From the NCBI GenBank assembly GCA_028275345.1, contig JAPWUV010000006.1:175342-239341 (forward strand): a stretch of DNA of 64,000 nt, written 5' to 3'. The first letter of the stretch is position 1; each line of letters opens with the position of its first letter. Shown here one piece after another: positions 45,056 through 53,368 of the stretch. A model generated the notes under the pieces. It was not told the DNA's origin, searched no databases, and saw only the letters and a list, made by a program, of their open reading frames with translations. Origin of the DNA: a bacterium. Its GTDB lineage: Bacteria > Zhuqueibacterota > Zhuqueibacteria > Oleimicrobiales > Geothermoviventaceae. The translations under genes and the position numbers were made by a program.

Positions 45056-45073
45056 CAGGCCCGAGAGGGCCTG
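45056..45073 (-). promoter_or_regulatory. hairpin in the arginine-operon leader
   Basis: Perfect 7-bp inverted repeat CAGGCCC (45056-45062) and GGGCCTG (45067-45073) around a 4-base loop, in the roughly 185-base untranslated leader before argJ. In the transcript it is followed by AUACCUCCUUUGCG, an anti-Shine-Dalgarno-like stretch, and not by a U run, so simple termination is unlikely. Its role is unknown. Confidence 0.4.
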
Positions 45074-45161
45074 GGGAATGGGCACGGCGGGAAGGTTAGC
45101 AAACACGGGTTCGTCATCTCAGGTCCACACGCAAGGGGCTATTACCTGCTTCACCTGAGTG

Positions 45162-45190
45162 AATTTAGCAATCCATTCCAACCTGCGCAA
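45162..45190 (-). promoter_or_regulatory. predicted sigma-70 promoter of the arginine operon
   Basis: Minus strand: TTGCGC (45185-45190), exact 17-bp spacer, TAAATT (45162-45167). Expected transcription start is near 45155. It has the same -35 hexamer as the TPR-gene promoter. Confidence 0.65.
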
Positions 45191-45207
45191 GCTTAACTTT
45201 GCAATCC
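45168..45207. repeat. GCAATCC direct repeat pair at the arginine promoter
   Basis: GCAATCC occurs at 45168-45174 (inside the promoter spacer) and again at 45201-45207 (upstream of the -35 box). The start-to-start distance is 33 bp, about three helical turns, so one protein dimer could touch the same DNA face. No canonical ARG box was seen. Possible operator only. Confidence 0.3.
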
Positions 45208-45210
45208 GCC

Positions 45211-45251
45211 GGCCCCAGGGAGACGGGATCCCACGCGGTTCCCCGGGGGCC
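45211..45251 (-). terminator. possible hairpin between the GWxTD gene and the arginine operon
   Basis: GGCCCCAGGG (45211-45220) pairs with CCCGGGGGCC (45242-45251), nine of ten positions, with a 21-base loop. It lies about 75 bp past the stop of the gene ending at 45324. No T run follows on the minus strand, so termination is uncertain. The rest of 44971-45323 holds the arginine leader and promoter and no gene. Confidence 0.3.
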
Positions 45252-45323
45252 CTATGGAGAAGACCTACGGGATCGAAGTCTCCGCGGGCGTCCCCTCTTC
45301 CGTCACCCGCTCCGCCCGGCGCA

Positions 45324-46664
45324 TCAATCCACTCGCTTCAGTTCGTAGAGCCCATTGCCCGAATTGTCCACGAACGTGAAGCGCTTGCGAAGGTGCGAGT
45401 AGTACCATACCTCGTAGGAAGCCTGCTGCATCTGAGCCGGTTCCTTTTCCACGTGTGTCGGATGCCCGTAGATGATGTAGATACGCCCTCGGTCTGTACG
45501 CCAGCCCTCGATATCCAGGTCCGGCACCGAAAAGTGGCGATTGGCAAAATCGAGGCGACGGAAGAATTCGTCCCGGAGTTCGTTCTCCGGCGTGTCGGGA
45601 GTGGGGTCGCGCTGTTTCCAGAAATCCTCGAACAGAAGCCGCTGGAGCGAGGGTGAGGCTTGCTTCATGCGCTCCACATCTTCGGACTTCGCGATGTAAC
45701 GCATGGCATCCAGAATCACGTCCAGATTGGACGTGTCCACGAAGGCCTCGCCCCAGGCCACGGAGAATACCCTTTGGGTTTCCGCTTTGTACTTGCCCAG
45801 CTCTGCGCGCACCCGGAGCTCGTACTGTCCAGCTCTCCTGGCCACCTCGTGAAGGGGCAAACAAATGCGGCGGTAGCCGCTAATGGACAGTTTCCCTTCG
45901 TGGATGGCCTGCCCAGCTCGCGTGCCCCCGGGCCGGGAACGGTAGCCCTCAATCGGTAGCATCTCCTCGTGAAGCGTCCGCCCCTCCCGCGTGGCTACGG
46001 ACCAAGAAAGGGCAACAGTCCCCGTGTCCGAGACGGGCACGACCTGTACGATGGCCACAAATCCCGACTCCGGCTTCGTGAAACGGGAGCCGAGTGCGGG
46101 GAAAAAAGGCGTGCCGGAACTATCGTTGGAGCAGGCCGTGCTGTCCGCGAACAACACGTCGGACAGGTGAACACCCGGCGAGCTGAAATCCCAGATCGTC
46201 ACCGTCTTCGTTCGAACCAGGCTCTTGTTGGACTCCAGATCCGTGAGCCGCAACTCCAGGGTATACTTGCCAGGCTCAGGCCAAAAGGAAAGGCATCCGG
46301 ACACGCGCAGGGACCGCGAGTTCGTCTCGGGGTAGCTTCCCACCGTAACGGTCCGTACGTGGGACTTGACCTCGACATGCCCCCCTTTCTCCTTCCGCAG
46401 AAGAGCCGAGGCCTCGTACCGCGAACGATAGGTGTCGCCCTCCACCCGTACGAACTGCAAGACGTCGTAGACACAGGAATAATAGACGTCCAACCGGCCT
46501 TTCCCGGCGACGGGATCGTACACGGTGAAAGCGTCGTAGTCCATCAAGGGGCCGCCGAAGAAGTCCTCCGGAAACTCCTCGAAAAAGGGGAACTGGGCCA
46601 AAGCGGCTTGGGAAATGAGGAGCAAACCCAACAGCCAGCGACCCCAAGCGAACAGCCGGCGCAT
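45324..46664 (-). CDS. GWxTD-domain secreted protein
   Basis: A 446-aa exported protein with signal peptide (MRRLFAWGRWLLGLLL, cleavage near ALAQ), a central beta-sandwich region with repeated ISGYR/IEGYR strands, and a C-terminal GWxTD domain. The name-giving motif GWRTD is at residues 387-391 and continues as RGRIYIIYGHP. GWxTD proteins occur mainly in FCB and Acidobacteria-like genomes and have no settled function. The start at 46664 follows GGAGGGAGC; in-frame sequence above it overlaps the preceding gene. It lies 20 bp downstream of the peptidase-propeller-barrel gene, so the two are very likely one operon. Confidence 0.85.
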   Translation of the reverse strand: MRRLFAWGRWLLGLLLISQAALAQFPFFEEFPEDFFGGPLMDYDAFTVYDPVAGKGRLDVYYSCVYDVLQFVRVEGDTYRSRYEASALLRKEKGGHVEVKSHVRTVTVGSYPETNSRSLRVSGCLSFWPEPGKYTLELRLTDLESNKSLVRTKTVTIWDFSSPGVHLSDVLFADSTACSNDSSGTPFFPALGSRFTKPESGFVAIVQVVPVSDTGTVALSWSVATREGRTLHEEMLPIEGYRSRPGGTRAGQAIHEGKLSISGYRRICLPLHEVARRAGQYELRVRAELGKYKAETQRVFSVAWGEAFVDTSNLDVILDAMRYIAKSEDVERMKQASPSLQRLLFEDFWKQRDPTPDTPENELRDEFFRRLDFANRHFSVPDLDIEGWRTDRGRIYIIYGHPTHVEKEPAQMQQASYEVWYYSHLRKRFTFVDNSGNGLYELKRVD

Positions 46665-46684
46665 GCTCCCTCCAGGTACTCGCC

Positions 46685-49600
46685 TCACCATTCTGCACCG
46701 AGCGAGAAGTAGTATCGCGTCGAACCGGAGCGGGCCAGGTCCGTGGGCCAGGCGATGTCCAACATGAAGACGAAGGAGCCCATGTTCATCCGGATGCCGA
46801 GACCGTAGCCCATCAATACGTCTTGGAGCTGGATCCATCCCATCTCCGGCTCCTCTCGGAAAATGCGAAATGGCTCATTCTTCGACCAGGCCGTCCCGAT
46901 GTCGGTGAATAATGCTCCCCGGATGTCCTGGAACCCGATGGGCAGCGGCCAGCCCAGGACCAGGTAGCGAATCAGCGGGAATCGGAACTCGAGATTCGCC
47001 AGGATAAACCGGGTCCCCTCCCGTTCGTAATAGCGCGCCCCGCGGAGCGGGGTCTCGAACGTACTGAAGTAAATGTCATCCGGATCCTCAACGCGCAGAT
47101 TGCCGCGGAAGCTGTAGTTGATCCAATTCTCCACGCCCCCGACGAAGAATCGCTGGGGCGTGTCGCCCTCGCTCACCCCACCGGCCAGACGCAAGCCGAA
47201 GGAATAGTGCTGCCCGAGACGAAGGTATCGACGGTAGTCCCCCCGCACAGTCACGAAACGCATCTGACCGGGCCCAAGTCTCGGGCTCACGGTCACCCCC
47301 AGACTCGCACGGGTACCCGCGACCGGCCCGGTGTAGCCCCAGATACTCGTGTCCCGGACCAGCGAAAGCCCTCCCATCCACGCGCGCCTCTTGATCTTCG
47401 GGAAGGGGACAAGTTCATACAGGTACTCCCGGTCCACGGCGAAGTAGGTCAGACCCAAGTCCACTCGCTCGTAGCGGTTGAAGGGGTAGCTGGCATACAG
47501 ATCCAATCCGTAGTTGCGATCCCGAATCAGGCTGCCCCATTGATCCAGGAAGAAATAGGCGTGGTGGTATCCCCCCGCGCCGAGATCCGTCCGGTGGGGA
47601 AGATAGAGATAGACGAGCTCGTAGTCCGAGTTGCGGTAATCGTAGAACAGATTCGTGTAGACCGCAATCCGGTGATTGCCGAGGACGTCCGAGAACATGA
47701 TCTGACCTTCCCCCAAGACCCCGAAGTACTGGCTATACGCAGCTTCGCCGTAAACGATGTCCGGCGAGAAGCTGACTTTGTAATCGTGGACTTTGTATTC
47801 CCCCGTCGGGAGCTTGAATTGCGTGGAGTCGAGGAATACCTGAGCCTTCGCCTCTTCCGGGAGACGCACAACGCCGTTCTTGAAGTCATCATCGAAGACG
47901 TAGCGGCGCAACAGCTCCTCCCGCCGGCGACGGAGGAGACGATCCTCTTCCCGCCAACGTTTCTGCTCGCGCGCCAATTGCTGCTGTCGTCGTTCCTCCA
48001 CCTGCTTGCGGAATACGGTCAGAGGGACGTCGATTGGTCGGATCTCGTTCGGGTTCTTCAGCAGGTAAAGGTCGTAGCCGCCGTTGTAGAAGCTGGTGAA
48101 GACCATCCGGCTTCCATCCCGGCTCCAGGCCGGCTGGAATGCGGAGGTCAGCACGTTGGTGATGGCCCATTCGTCGCCGCTTTCAAGGTCCTTGAGGTAG
48201 ATATTGCTGATCCCTGAGCGATCGCTGATGAAGGCCAGCCGACGGCCATCCGGTCCAAAGGCCGGCGACCTCTCCACGTACGGCCCCGTGGTCACGCGCA
48301 CGAGGGAATCCCCCGACGCCGACACGAGGTAGATGTCGTAATTCTGGAAATCGTGGTCGGCGATGTCGAAGGTCGGCGGAAGCAGCTCCGGCCGCACGTA
48401 GTCGCCCCGATCGCTGGCGAAAGCGATCCAGCGACCATCCGGGCTCCAGTCGGGTTCCACGTCGCTGAACACGTCGTCCGTGAGCCTGGCGAGCTGGCCA
48501 CTGCTGATCGTGTACACGTATAGATCGGATCGGCCCCGGGACACGCCGGTGAAGCAGATCCGATCCCCATCCGGGCTCCACGCCGGATTGTAAATCGCAT
48601 CGAGATCAAAAGAATAGGTCCGCACAATCTTCCTGCGTTCCACGTCGATGATGTTCAGCCGATCCCTCTCCCCGGCTTTGGAAGACATCACCAGGTAACG
48701 CCCATCGGGGCTCCAGGATAAGTTCCGGCCACGCAGCCAGTGCAGTTCCTCGAGGCCCCCACTGCGCTGACCCCCCACAATCCGACCGAGCGGTTTCCCG
48801 TCGATGGCGCTCATCAGGTACACGTCGAAGTACCCGGTGCGGTCGCTGATGTAGGCGATCTTGTCTCCCTTCGGATTCAGGGCCGGGCTCAGGTTCACAA
48901 AGCTTCCGTCCTTTGTGTGGTTCGTCAGGCGCTTGGCCACGTCCTCGGGTTCATCGCGTCCCGCGATGTCAGGCCAGTACCGCTTCTTCAGGTACTTCTG
49001 CCAGCGATCGGACAGCTCCCGTTCATCCAGCCCGATCGCCTGCCGCAGACCTCGCTCCACACTCCGCGAGATCTTCACCTTGCCCATGATCTCGCCGACC
49101 TTCTCGTCGCCGTACTTCTCCGCGATGTAGGCCCAAACCGACTGCCCCCCCTTGTACGCCATGAAGCCGTCCAGCATCGGGATCTGCGGGACGTACCCAT
49201 TGATGGTGGCGTCCCGCATGAACATGTCGCTCTCCGTGTCCCAGCCCCGGCTCTCGTACTCGGCCAGCCCTTCGACGAACCACAGAGGCAGCTGCAGGCG
49301 CGTCATGCCCATGATGATCGACATGACCCCCGCACCGTACATCATCTGCAAGGAAACGGCGTGCGTCAACTCGTGGTGGGTGACGTGGCGAAACTTTTCC
49401 CATTCCCCTTCGAAGGGGATCACCACGCGATTCTTGAAGAATTCGGTGAATCCCCCGACGCTCTCCTCCGGCGGCGACAGATCGACGTTCGTCTGCTCAA
49501 AATCGTTGTGGCTCCGGTAGACAATGATGGTGATCCGGTCGACCAGCTCGTAGCGGAAATCCTGGCTCATCCGCTCGTAGGCCTGCTCCGCCTTCTTGGC

Positions 49601-49777
49601 CACGAACTCAGCCAAGCTCTTCCCCCCATCGGTGAAGTAGATGTCGAAATGCTTCGTCTGGAGGTACTGCCAGTGGAAATGGGTGTATTGCACCTTGTTC
49701 TTGCCGAAGTACTGAGCTCTCAAGGTCACGGGCAGGAGGGCTAGCCCGACGATCACGGCGAGGATTCTTCGCGCCAT
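46685..49777 (-). CDS. metallopeptidase + PD40/TolB propeller + Omp85-like barrel fusion
   Basis: A 1030-aa exported protein with three regions. After the signal peptide, residues about 20-270 are a gluzincin-type metallopeptidase: HELTH at 135-139 (zinc ligands H135, H139, catalytic E136) and third ligand E169 in WFVEGLAEYESR. Residues about 285-575 are a TolB/PD40 beta-propeller with repeated WSPDGRxIAF units. A highly charged Arg/Glu/Gln coil (about 590-630) leads to a C-terminal beta-barrel (650-1030) of surface-antigen/Omp85 style ending in Trp. The layout suggests a cell-surface or periplasm-facing protease held by its own barrel. The ATG at 49777 follows GGAGGAG. Followed by the GWxTD gene. 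Substrate unknown. Confidence 0.85.
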   Translation of the reverse strand: MARRILAVIVGLALLPVTLRAQYFGKNKVQYTHFHWQYLQTKHFDIYFTDGGKSLAEFVAKKAEQAYERMSQDFRYELVDRITIIVYRSHNDFEQTNVDLSPPEESVGGFTEFFKNRVVIPFEGEWEKFRHVTHHELTHAVSLQMMYGAGVMSIIMGMTRLQLPLWFVEGLAEYESRGWDTESDMFMRDATINGYVPQIPMLDGFMAYKGGQSVWAYIAEKYGDEKVGEIMGKVKISRSVERGLRQAIGLDERELSDRWQKYLKKRYWPDIAGRDEPEDVAKRLTNHTKDGSFVNLSPALNPKGDKIAYISDRTGYFDVYLMSAIDGKPLGRIVGGQRSGGLEELHWLRGRNLSWSPDGRYLVMSSKAGERDRLNIIDVERRKIVRTYSFDLDAIYNPAWSPDGDRICFTGVSRGRSDLYVYTISSGQLARLTDDVFSDVEPDWSPDGRWIAFASDRGDYVRPELLPPTFDIADHDFQNYDIYLVSASGDSLVRVTTGPYVERSPAFGPDGRRLAFISDRSGISNIYLKDLESGDEWAITNVLTSAFQPAWSRDGSRMVFTSFYNGGYDLYLLKNPNEIRPIDVPLTVFRKQVEERRQQQLAREQKRWREEDRLLRRRREELLRRYVFDDDFKNGVVRLPEEAKAQVFLDSTQFKLPTGEYKVHDYKVSFSPDIVYGEAAYSQYFGVLGEGQIMFSDVLGNHRIAVYTNLFYDYRNSDYELVYLYLPHRTDLGAGGYHHAYFFLDQWGSLIRDRNYGLDLYASYPFNRYERVDLGLTYFAVDREYLYELVPFPKIKRRAWMGGLSLVRDTSIWGYTGPVAGTRASLGVTVSPRLGPGQMRFVTVRGDYRRYLRLGQHYSFGLRLAGGVSEGDTPQRFFVGGVENWINYSFRGNLRVEDPDDIYFSTFETPLRGARYYEREGTRFILANLEFRFPLIRYLVLGWPLPIGFQDIRGALFTDIGTAWSKNEPFRIFREEPEMGWIQLQDVLMGYGLGIRMNMGSFVFMLDIAWPTDLARSGSTRYYFSLGAEW

Positions 49778-49946
49778 TCGCAGCTCTCCTCCTTCGCTCA
49801 AACCGATGCGCTGCGATCTCGCGCCACGCATGCTCCAGTTGATTAGTTCCGTCCGCCTAGGACGAAAGCCTTCAGGCGGCACTGTGTTAACGCCCCCTCC
49901 GGCCTGGGGTTTCCCGCACTGCCCGCCGAGCCCCCGAAAGAGAAAC

Positions 49947-49968
49947 CGCCGGAGCTCGAGCTCCGGCG
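49947..49968 (-). terminator. intrinsic terminator after the isocitrate dehydrogenase gene
   Basis: Perfect palindrome CGCCGGAGC (49947-49955) and GCTCCGGCG (49960-49968) with loop TCGA. On the minus strand it is followed by GTTTCTCTTTC. It lies about 120 bp past the stop at 50088 and separates this transcript from the peptidase-barrel gene. The remaining part of 49778-50087 shows no gene and no clear promoter. Confidence 0.65.
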
Positions 49969-50087
49969 CCAGCAGTATTCCTCACCCCCCGGATCGACTG
50001 CCCGGAGCTCAGAGGCGACGGGAAATCGCGTCCCGGCCCGCAGGCCCGAACCTGTTCCCTCCCGACCCTGCCGTGCCGAACCTCGCG

Positions 50088-51218
50088 TCACCCGAGTTCC
50101 ACGTACTTCCGGGCCACCTCGTGGGCCACGTCCAGCGTGGAGGAATTGCCGCCCATGTCGTAGGTGCGCACTCGTCCCTCCCGGACCACTGTGGCAATGG
50201 CCTGCTCCAACCGATCCGCCTTCTCCTGCTCGCCCAGCCACTCCAGCATCAGCCGCACCGCAAGGAGCATGGCCATGGGATTCACTTTGTACTGGCCCGC
50301 GTACTTCGGCGCGGACCCATGCGTTGGCTCGAAGACGGCGTAGTTGTCGCCGATGTTCGCCGCCGAGGCGAAGCCGAGTCCGCCGACGAGCTGAGCAGCC
50401 AAGTCCGATATAATGTCCCCGAACATGTTGGTGGTCACGAGGACGCCGTAGTCCTGCGGGTTCTTGAGAAGCCACATGCACATGGCGTCGATATTGGCTT
50501 CCCAAAGCTGGATCTCGGGATAGTCCTTGGCCACCTCGCGCGCCACCCGGATCATTAAGCCGGAGGTCTCCCGCAGGACGTTCGGCTTCTCCACAACGGT
50601 CACGCTCCGGTAGCCGCGCTTTCGAGCATATTCGAAGGCATCCCGCACGATATTCTCGCATCCCTTGCGCGTGACAATCCGGAGTGTCACAGCGATCTCC
50701 TCCAAGGGCACGGAGGCGAAGCGGGCCATCTTCGGATGGTTCTGGACAAGGATATCCATCACCGCCTTCGGGAGCGGATGGAACTCCACGCCGCTGTACA
50801 AGTCCTCCGTGTTCTCCCGGAACACGACGATGTCGATATCATCCCGGTAGTTAAGGGGATTGCCCGGGTAGGCCTTGCAGGGTCTCAGATTCGTCCGCAG
50901 ATTGAACTCCTGGCGGAGACGCACGATGGGACTGGTGTACACGTACCCCTTGCCTCGCAGCTCGGGCGCGAGTTCCGCCTCCGCCTCCTCCTTTGGCTTG
51001 GAGGTAATCGCCCCGAAAAGGGCGCAGTCCGTTTCCTTCAGAAGCCGGATCGTGCGATCGGGAAGAGGATTGCCCTCTTTGCACCAGAATTCCCAGCCGA
51101 TGTCGCCCGGAAGGTACTCAGCATCCAGATCGATCTTGTCGAGCACGATCCTTGCCGCGTCCATGACATCTTTGCCAATGCCATCGCCAGGAAGCCAGGC
51201 GATCCGATACTTGGCCAT
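50088..51218 (-). CDS. isocitrate dehydrogenase-type decarboxylating dehydrogenase, probably NADP-dependent
   Basis: A 376-aa member of the isocitrate/isopropylmalate dehydrogenase family. VVFRENTEDLYSG marks the isocitrate branch (IPMDH reads RELTGG). The adenine-binding region APKYAGQYKVNP with K305 and Y306 corresponds to the E. coli Icd residues that select NADP. The metal-binding DIISDLAAQL block is present. It is shorter than E. coli Icd (416 aa), and homoisocitrate or related substrates are not excluded. GAGGAGG precedes the ATG by six bases. It lies 27 bp after a PorV-like gene and is the only metabolic enzyme of its cluster. Confidence 0.85.
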   Translation of the reverse strand: MAKYRIAWLPGDGIGKDVMDAARIVLDKIDLDAEYLPGDIGWEFWCKEGNPLPDRTIRLLKETDCALFGAITSKPKEEAEAELAPELRGKGYVYTSPIVRLRQEFNLRTNLRPCKAYPGNPLNYRDDIDIVVFRENTEDLYSGVEFHPLPKAVMDILVQNHPKMARFASVPLEEIAVTLRIVTRKGCENIVRDAFEYARKRGYRSVTVVEKPNVLRETSGLMIRVAREVAKDYPEIQLWEANIDAMCMWLLKNPQDYGVLVTTNMFGDIISDLAAQLVGGLGFASAANIGDNYAVFEPTHGSAPKYAGQYKVNPMAMLLAVRLMLEWLGEQEKADRLEQAIATVVREGRVRTYDMGGNSSTLDVAHEVARKYVELG

Positions 51219-51245
51219 AGACGACCTCCTCGCTTGTTCCCCAGG

Positions 51246-52154
51246 CTACAAGCTCAACACCACGCCGAAGCAATGGGCCTCGCCGAATCCCTTGCGGAGG
51301 GGCAGAAAAGCGTAATCCAGTCCCAGACGGCCCGTCCCCACACCAATGCCCAAGCTCCAACCCCGCAGCTCGACGCCCGCAAGGAAACCGCCCCGGATGG
51401 CCAGAGCCGCGTACGGTCTGACCTCCAGCCCGAAGGAACCTTGCCACTGACCGCGCCAGTAGGCCAGGTCGGCTTCGGTCACAAGAGCGTCCTCGCGCCC
51501 GCCGACAGCCCATTGTCTTGCCAGCCCCAACGCCGCCGCAGTTCTCGGCTTCAGCAACCCTTGGCCCAGTTTCTTCCCAATGCCCACATTCTTCACGGCT
51601 AGAGCAACTGACAGTCCTCCCGGCAACTCCTGTTCTTGGAGACCGAGATCCAGGAGGATGGCTCCGGCTTCGTACACGTCGATCTTCTGGAAGAGCCACT
51701 CCGCAGCGATGCCCGCCCGCAACCCCGCTCCCAGGGTCCGGCCCAGCCCGGCTCCAGCGCGCAAATGGTGGGCGGCAAACTCCCCGATCCGCTCGTCCCT
51801 GGCAGTCCTGCGCTCAATCCCAGGCACGTTGATTAGGGCCCCCCAAACGGCCCAAGCCAGGGTGCGTCCGGGCTGCGCGAAAACGACCTGCTGCGCGCGG
51901 GTACCCGCGAGCCAAGACACACTTGCCACGCCGAGCTGGGCTCGCGCCGAACTGCCAATGGCTGCCGGGTTCGCGTACGGCTCCTCACAGCCCCACGCGG
52001 TGGCCACCAGTGCGCCGCCCATGGCGGCATGCCGGGGAGCAAACGGAAGCTCCGTCCAGGCTGTGGAGCTCTGACAGAAACCCTTCTCCAGGATCATCAG
52101 GCCTGCGGCCAGCGCAGCCACAAACCACGGCAAAGCTTCAGACCACTTGCGCAT
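51246..52154 (-). CDS. PorV/PorQ-family outer-membrane protein
   Basis: A 302-aa exported barrel-like protein. The signal peptide (about residues 5-27) is followed by FAPRHAAMGGALVATAWG..NPAA, the pattern that opens PorV/PorQ (UPF0164/FadL-like) proteins, then repeated glycine-rich strands to the end. PorV and relatives act at the outer membrane in type IX secretion, where they shuttle cargo to the attachment complex. Start: ATG at 52154 with GGGATGG upstream; an ATG at 52166 is close. A paralog lies immediately upstream at 52267. Confidence 0.72.
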   Translation of the reverse strand: MRKWSEALPWFVAALAAGLMILEKGFCQSSTAWTELPFAPRHAAMGGALVATAWGCEEPYANPAAIGSSARAQLGVASVSWLAGTRAQQVVFAQPGRTLAWAVWGALINVPGIERRTARDERIGEFAAHHLRAGAGLGRTLGAGLRAGIAAEWLFQKIDVYEAGAILLDLGLQEQELPGGLSVALAVKNVGIGKKLGQGLLKPRTAAALGLARQWAVGGREDALVTEADLAYWRGQWQGSFGLEVRPYAALAIRGGFLAGVELRGWSLGIGVGTGRLGLDYAFLPLRKGFGEAHCFGVVLSL

Positions 52155-52266
52155 TATCCATCCCATCGGCCAGACCGTATCTCGCCGGCATGTTCCACGT
52201 CCCGCTAAGCCCGCGCGCTCGCATCCCTTGCAGCGCAACCGTGAACCTGTGCCTTGCGATCCCAGC

Positions 52267-53337
52267 TCAAAACTCCAATTGCCATCCGAACCAGTGGTCA
52301 GCTCCGGGAGCTTCCGGTTCCGCGAACAGGGCGTAGTCCAAGGCGAATTCCCGCCCAAATAGTTTTTGCGCCACCCCCAATCCGATCCCGGGGCGATTCC
52401 TGCGAATCCCCACCCTCAGGGACAATCCGTCGAACACCACCCATTCGCCTCCGGTCGCCCAGCGTAGGTCCGACCCCTCCCGACCTTCAAGCTGGAGGAG
52501 CATCATGGCACGTTTCCCCTCGTCCCGGTAGGCAGCGCCGAGTCGCCAGCCCCTCGGAAAACGGTCGGTCTTGGTCGAACCGTGCTCCCAGAGACCTTGG
52601 GTGTTCCAGGTGTAGTGGGCGTTCAGATTGTCCACGCAAAGGCCGAGGGAAAACCCGCGGAAGGGCTCGGCGTAGGCTCCAATATCCAGACCGAAGCCCT
52701 GCGAAGTGACGGCACTGCCATCTTCCATCAAACCCGGGAAGCGATTGTACAATACCTTGCCGGCGATCCCAAGGGCCAGGCCGCGGCGAGGCTCGAGAGC
52801 GAAGCCGAAAACGAACGCATTCTCCGAATTGCTCAACATCCCCGTGTGCCGTCCATCGAGGTCGCGTCCGTCGATTTCCTCGACTCCCGCACGAATCCAG
52901 GCCACCCCCACCCCGGCACGCGGCCGCTCTCCGCCCCCCACTTCTTTTCCCGAAGGGGAGCGAGGCCCCACGGACGTAGCGAAGCCGAGGAAACTGAGCT
53001 GGCGATCGAGCGGGAGGAGAGCGTAGCTCGCGGCGAGCTTCGGTCCGGAGACAGAAATCAAGGCTGCGGGATTGAAGTGAACAGAGTAAACCGTATTGGC
53101 CACTGCAGCAAACGCACCGCCCATGGCAACCGGCTCAGCTCCGATGCCTAATCGGAGAAAAGCCCCCGCTTTGCCCCCACCCCCAGCGGGGAAGACCGTA
53201 CTGATCGGCAGAAGCGCGCACGTGACCAGTCCCCCCAACATCCCGATTCGTCGCGTGCGGAAGAACGACAGCCTGCCGCTTCGCGCCCGCGAAACCTCTC
53301 TTCTGCGTCCCGCCCTGAGTTCCCAATGCACCGGCAT
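52267..53337 (-). CDS. PorV/PorQ-family outer-membrane protein (second copy)
   Basis: Up to 356 aa. A hydrophobic signal segment (about residues 33-50) is followed by FLRLGIGAEPVAMGGAFAA...YSVHFNPAAL, the signature start of PorV/PorQ proteins, and a beta-rich body ending in Phe. A Met at residue 33 (53241) would give a standard signal peptide and a 324-aa protein; the longer form is shown because its start lies close to the upstream stop. Together with the next gene it forms a tandem pair, downstream of a propeller protein with a T9SS-style C-terminus, which supports a role in exporting or anchoring such cargo. Confidence 0.75.
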   Translation of the reverse strand: MPVHWELRAGRRREVSRARSGRLSFFRTRRIGMLGGLVTCALLPISTVFPAGGGGKAGAFLRLGIGAEPVAMGGAFAAVANTVYSVHFNPAALISVSGPKLAASYALLPLDRQLSFLGFATSVGPRSPSGKEVGGGERPRAGVGVAWIRAGVEEIDGRDLDGRHTGMLSNSENAFVFGFALEPRRGLALGIAGKVLYNRFPGLMEDGSAVTSQGFGLDIGAYAEPFRGFSLGLCVDNLNAHYTWNTQGLWEHGSTKTDRFPRGWRLGAAYRDEGKRAMMLLQLEGREGSDLRWATGGEWVVFDGLSLRVGIRRNRPGIGLGVAQKLFGREFALDYALFAEPEAPGADHWFGWQLEF

Positions 53338-53368
53338 TCCTCACGCTCTGCTGGGGAGGCAGGCAAAA

